Positions 7,189 to 8,743 of a stretch of DNA of 8,743 nt are shown piece after piece (the stretch's first letter is position 1; every line of letters begins with the position of its first letter). This DNA comes from Pseudomonadota bacterium (lineage in GTDB: Bacteria > Pseudomonadota > Gammaproteobacteria > Steroidobacterales > Steroidobacteraceae). Under the pieces are notes generated by a model that saw nothing but the letters and a program-made list of their open reading frames with translations, was not told where the DNA came from and did no database searches. The DNA is taken from contig JAJZLX010000335.1 in NCBI GenBank assembly GCA_021850555.1, positions 1 to 8,743 on the forward strand, written 5' to 3'. A program made the position numbers and the translations under genes.

Positions 7189-7210
7189 GCGCCGCCGGAC
7201 CGGCCGGCGC
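7189..7210 (+). terminator. GC-rich hairpin after the TMADH-like gene (possible terminator)
   Basis: Six nt after the stop codon, GCGCCG (7189-7194) pairs perfectly with CGGCGC (7205-7210), and the inner CC/GG can extend the stem past a bulge. The structure should be very stable. No T-run follows, so it is not a canonical intrinsic terminator; it may act with Rho or protect the 3' end of the messenger RNA. Confidence 0.33.
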
Positions 7211-7220
7211 GTGGGTCAGC

Positions 7221-7254
7221 TTGACGCGAGACATCGCGAAAATACCCATCGGGT
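7221..7254 (+). promoter_or_regulatory. Possible promoter/operator region of the secreted hydrolase gene
   Basis: TTGACG at 7221-7226 matches the -35 consensus at 5 of 6 positions, but the sequence 16-18 bp further on (TACCCA, 7243-7248) is a poor -10. Overlapping this are two small dyads: CGCGA-GACA-TCGCG (7225-7238) and ACCC-ATC-GGGT (7244-7254). Both sit where a regulator could control transcription. Evidence is weak, and the gene could instead be read from an upstream promoter. Confidence 0.2.
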
Positions 7255-7320
7255 GAACATCGCCGGCTGATGAGCCCGTCGATGAGGCCGACATCTGAAC
7301 CGCTCCGGAGGCTCTGAGTC

Positions 7321-8743
7321 ATGCGCAGATCGACCGTGACGATTCTCATTCTGCTGCTGTCGGCCGGTCTCGCCCCGGCCCGGGGCAGCGCGAGCGCAGC
7401 GCCGCGGCGATACCAGAGCCCATCGCCTCCCCGGTACGGGTTCACCATGGAGCGGACCCGCATCCCGATGCGCAACGGCATCACGCTCGCCGTCACACTC
7501 TACATGCCGACGGGAGCGCCGCAGGGCGCTCGCTTCCCCGCCATTCTGAACTACCTGCCTTATCGCAAGGACGATGACTCGGCCCAGGAGCAATACGGCA
7601 TCTTCAGCTACTTCGCCCGGCGAGGATTCGTGGGCGCGGCGGTCGACATCCAGGGCTTTGGCGACAGCGGCGGCGCGCCGCCGGACCGCGAGTATTCGGC
7701 CGTGGAGCGGCACGACGGTGAGCAGGTCATCGCATGGCTTGCCCGCCAGCCCTGGTCGAACGGCAAGGTGGGAATGTTCGGCATCTCCTGGGGCGCCTTC
7801 AATTCCATCCAGATGGCGATGCGCAATCCGCCGGCGCTGAAGGCGATCGTCGCCGTGGATGGGACCAACAGGCTGTTCAAGGATGACATTCATTACATCG
7901 ACGGGATCTTCCACGTCGATGAATACGAGCTGTACATGGATCTCTCCCAGGGCATCAGCGGGGCGCCGGATTTCTCCCTGGCAAAGAGCGTGATCGGACC
8001 TCGCATGAACTCCAAGCCCTGGACGCTCACCTACCTGGAGCACCAGCGAGATGGGGCGTTCTGGCACCGCCCGGAGCGGCCGCTGTCGGCCATCCATGTG
8101 CCCTGCTTCCTGATCGGCGGGCTGCACGACGGCTACCGCGACAGCATCCCGCGCATGCTCGAGCAGGTCCCCGCGCCGGTGAAGGCGTGGATCGGCCCCT
8201 GGAACCATTCCTGGCCCGATGACAGCGACTACGGTCCGCTCTACGGGTGGCGCGGCCAGGCCGTGCGCTGGTTCGATTATTGGCTCAAGGGACGGAACAC
8301 GGGCGTTCTCGCCGATCCGAAGCTGATGATCTACCTGCAGCACTGGTACCCGCCCGGCTCACAGGATCAAAACATCCCTGGACTCTGGCGGGCGTACGAC
8401 AAATGGCCTCCCCCGGGCAGATGGCAGGAGCGGCTGTACCTGCAGCCCGATCACGCCCTGGACGCCAGGGCGGCCGCCTCGGGACGCGACCGGCTGGCCT
8501 ATGTGCCCTCGACGGGCAAGAACAGCGGCATCTTCTGGTGGGGGGACCTGCAGCCCGATCAGCGTCCCGTCGATGCGCACAGCCTCGTCTACGAGACCAA
8601 GCCGCTGTCGCATGAGGTCGCCATCATCGGCTTCCCTCATGTGATGTTGCGCGCGGCGGCCAGTGCGCCGCTCGCGGACTGGTTTGCCCGGCTGGAGGAC
8701 GTCGCCCCCGACGGCCGCGTCACCCTCATAACCGGCGCGGGCC
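7321..8743 (+). CDS. Secreted CocE/NonD (X-Pro dipeptidyl-peptidase S15-like) hydrolase, 3' end off the window
   Basis: Visible residues 1-474 of an alpha/beta-hydrolase with an export signal. The N-terminus has an Arg pair, a hydrophobic core (about 6-18) and an Ala-Ser-Ala site, suggesting Sec export with cleavage after residue 26. The catalytic domain follows: Tyr81 in LPYRK (oxyanion-hole tyrosine of CocE enzymes), nucleophile Ser156 in GISWG, Asp270 in GGLHDGY and His296 in GPWNH. From about residue 360 the jelly-roll C-terminal domain begins and is cut by the window edge. The family cleaves esters, amides or peptides (cocaine esterase, alpha-amino-acid ester hydrolase, X-prolyl peptidases); sequence alone does not fix the substrate. 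The usual DxRGxGxSxG motif here reads DIQGFGDSGG, with Gln111 replacing Arg. The serine-to-aspartate distance (114) is shorter than I recall for CocE (142), implying a smaller lid. Start: ATG 7321 with GGAGG (7307-7311) 9 nt upstream. It probably acts in the periplasm or outside the cell. Confidence 0.9.
   Translation, partial: MRRSTVTILILLLSAGLAPARGSASAAPRRYQSPSPPRYGFTMERTRIPMRNGITLAVTLYMPTGAPQGARFPAILNYLPYRKDDDSAQEQYGIFSYFARRGFVGAAVDIQGFGDSGGAPPDREYSAVERHDGEQVIAWLARQPWSNGKVGMFGISWGAFNSIQMAMRNPPALKAIVAVDGTNRLFKDDIHYIDGIFHVDEYELYMDLSQGISGAPDFSLAKSVIGPRMNSKPWTLTYLEHQRDGAFWHRPERPLSAIHVPCFLIGGLHDGYRDSIPRMLEQVPAPVKAWIGPWNHSWPDDSDYGPLYGWRGQAVRWFDYWLKGRNTGVLADPKLMIYLQHWYPPGSQDQNIPGLWRAYDKWPPPGRWQERLYLQPDHALDARAAASGRDRLAYVPSTGKNSGIFWWGDLQPDQRPVDAHSLVYETKPLSHEVAIIGFPHVMLRAAASAPLADWFARLEDVAPDGRVTLITGAG

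Noticed and set aside
7216..8343. Minus-strand 375-residue open frame opposite the hydrolase
   Set aside because: Antisense shadow; the + frame from 7321 has a signal peptide, a catalytic triad and a good ribosome binding site.
1..8743. Insertion sequences, CRISPR arrays, tRNA or rRNA genes
   Set aside because: No transposase-like frame, no regularly spaced repeats and no recognisable RNA gene was seen on either strand.

Overview
The window comes from a GC-rich (clearly above 60 % by eye) bacterial chromosome. Gene content fits a free-living aerobic member of the Pseudomonadota: a TPR-sulfotransferase fusion, trimethylamine-dehydrogenase-like flavoproteins, a non-pyrrolysine MttB homologue and a secreted CocE/NonD-type hydrolase. 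No rRNA, tRNA or phylogenetic marker is present, so a finer placement is not possible.

Layout, all on the + strand: (1) 1-929, the C-terminal part of a TMADH-like FAD/ADP-domain flavoprotein, cut by the left edge about 10 codons after where its last Fe-S cysteine should be. (2) 1165-3159, a TPR array fused to a PAPS-dependent sulfotransferase domain. (3) 3433-4971, an MttB-superfamily methyltransferase without an amber codon. (4) 5093-7183, a full-length TMADH-like FMN/4Fe-4S/ADP-domain oxidoreductase that is a clear paralogue of gene 1. (5) 7321-8743, a signal-peptide-bearing CocE/NonD (S15-like) serine hydrolase, cut by the right edge. The gaps are 235, 273, 121 and 137 bp. Each of the four complete starts has a Shine-Dalgarno sequence 6-9 nt upstream, and the gaps hold promoter-like and dyad elements, so this looks like a co-directional cluster of separately promoted genes rather than one tightly packed operon.

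Working model (inference): genes 1, 3 and 4 form a set for removing methyl groups from N-methylated compounds. The MttB-like protein would take a methyl group from a quaternary or tertiary amine, and the TMADH-like enzymes would oxidatively demethylate the product and pass electrons to an ETF-type acceptor. The secreted hydrolase could release such compounds from an ester or amide. The sulfotransferase has no obvious place in this scheme. The full-length TMADH-like enzyme has lost the covalent-FMN cysteine, the catalytic-triad histidine and one residue of the trimethylamine aromatic cage, so trimethylamine itself is probably not its substrate. No corrinoid protein, corrinoid-reactivating enzyme, ETF or folate methyltransferase is encoded in the window.
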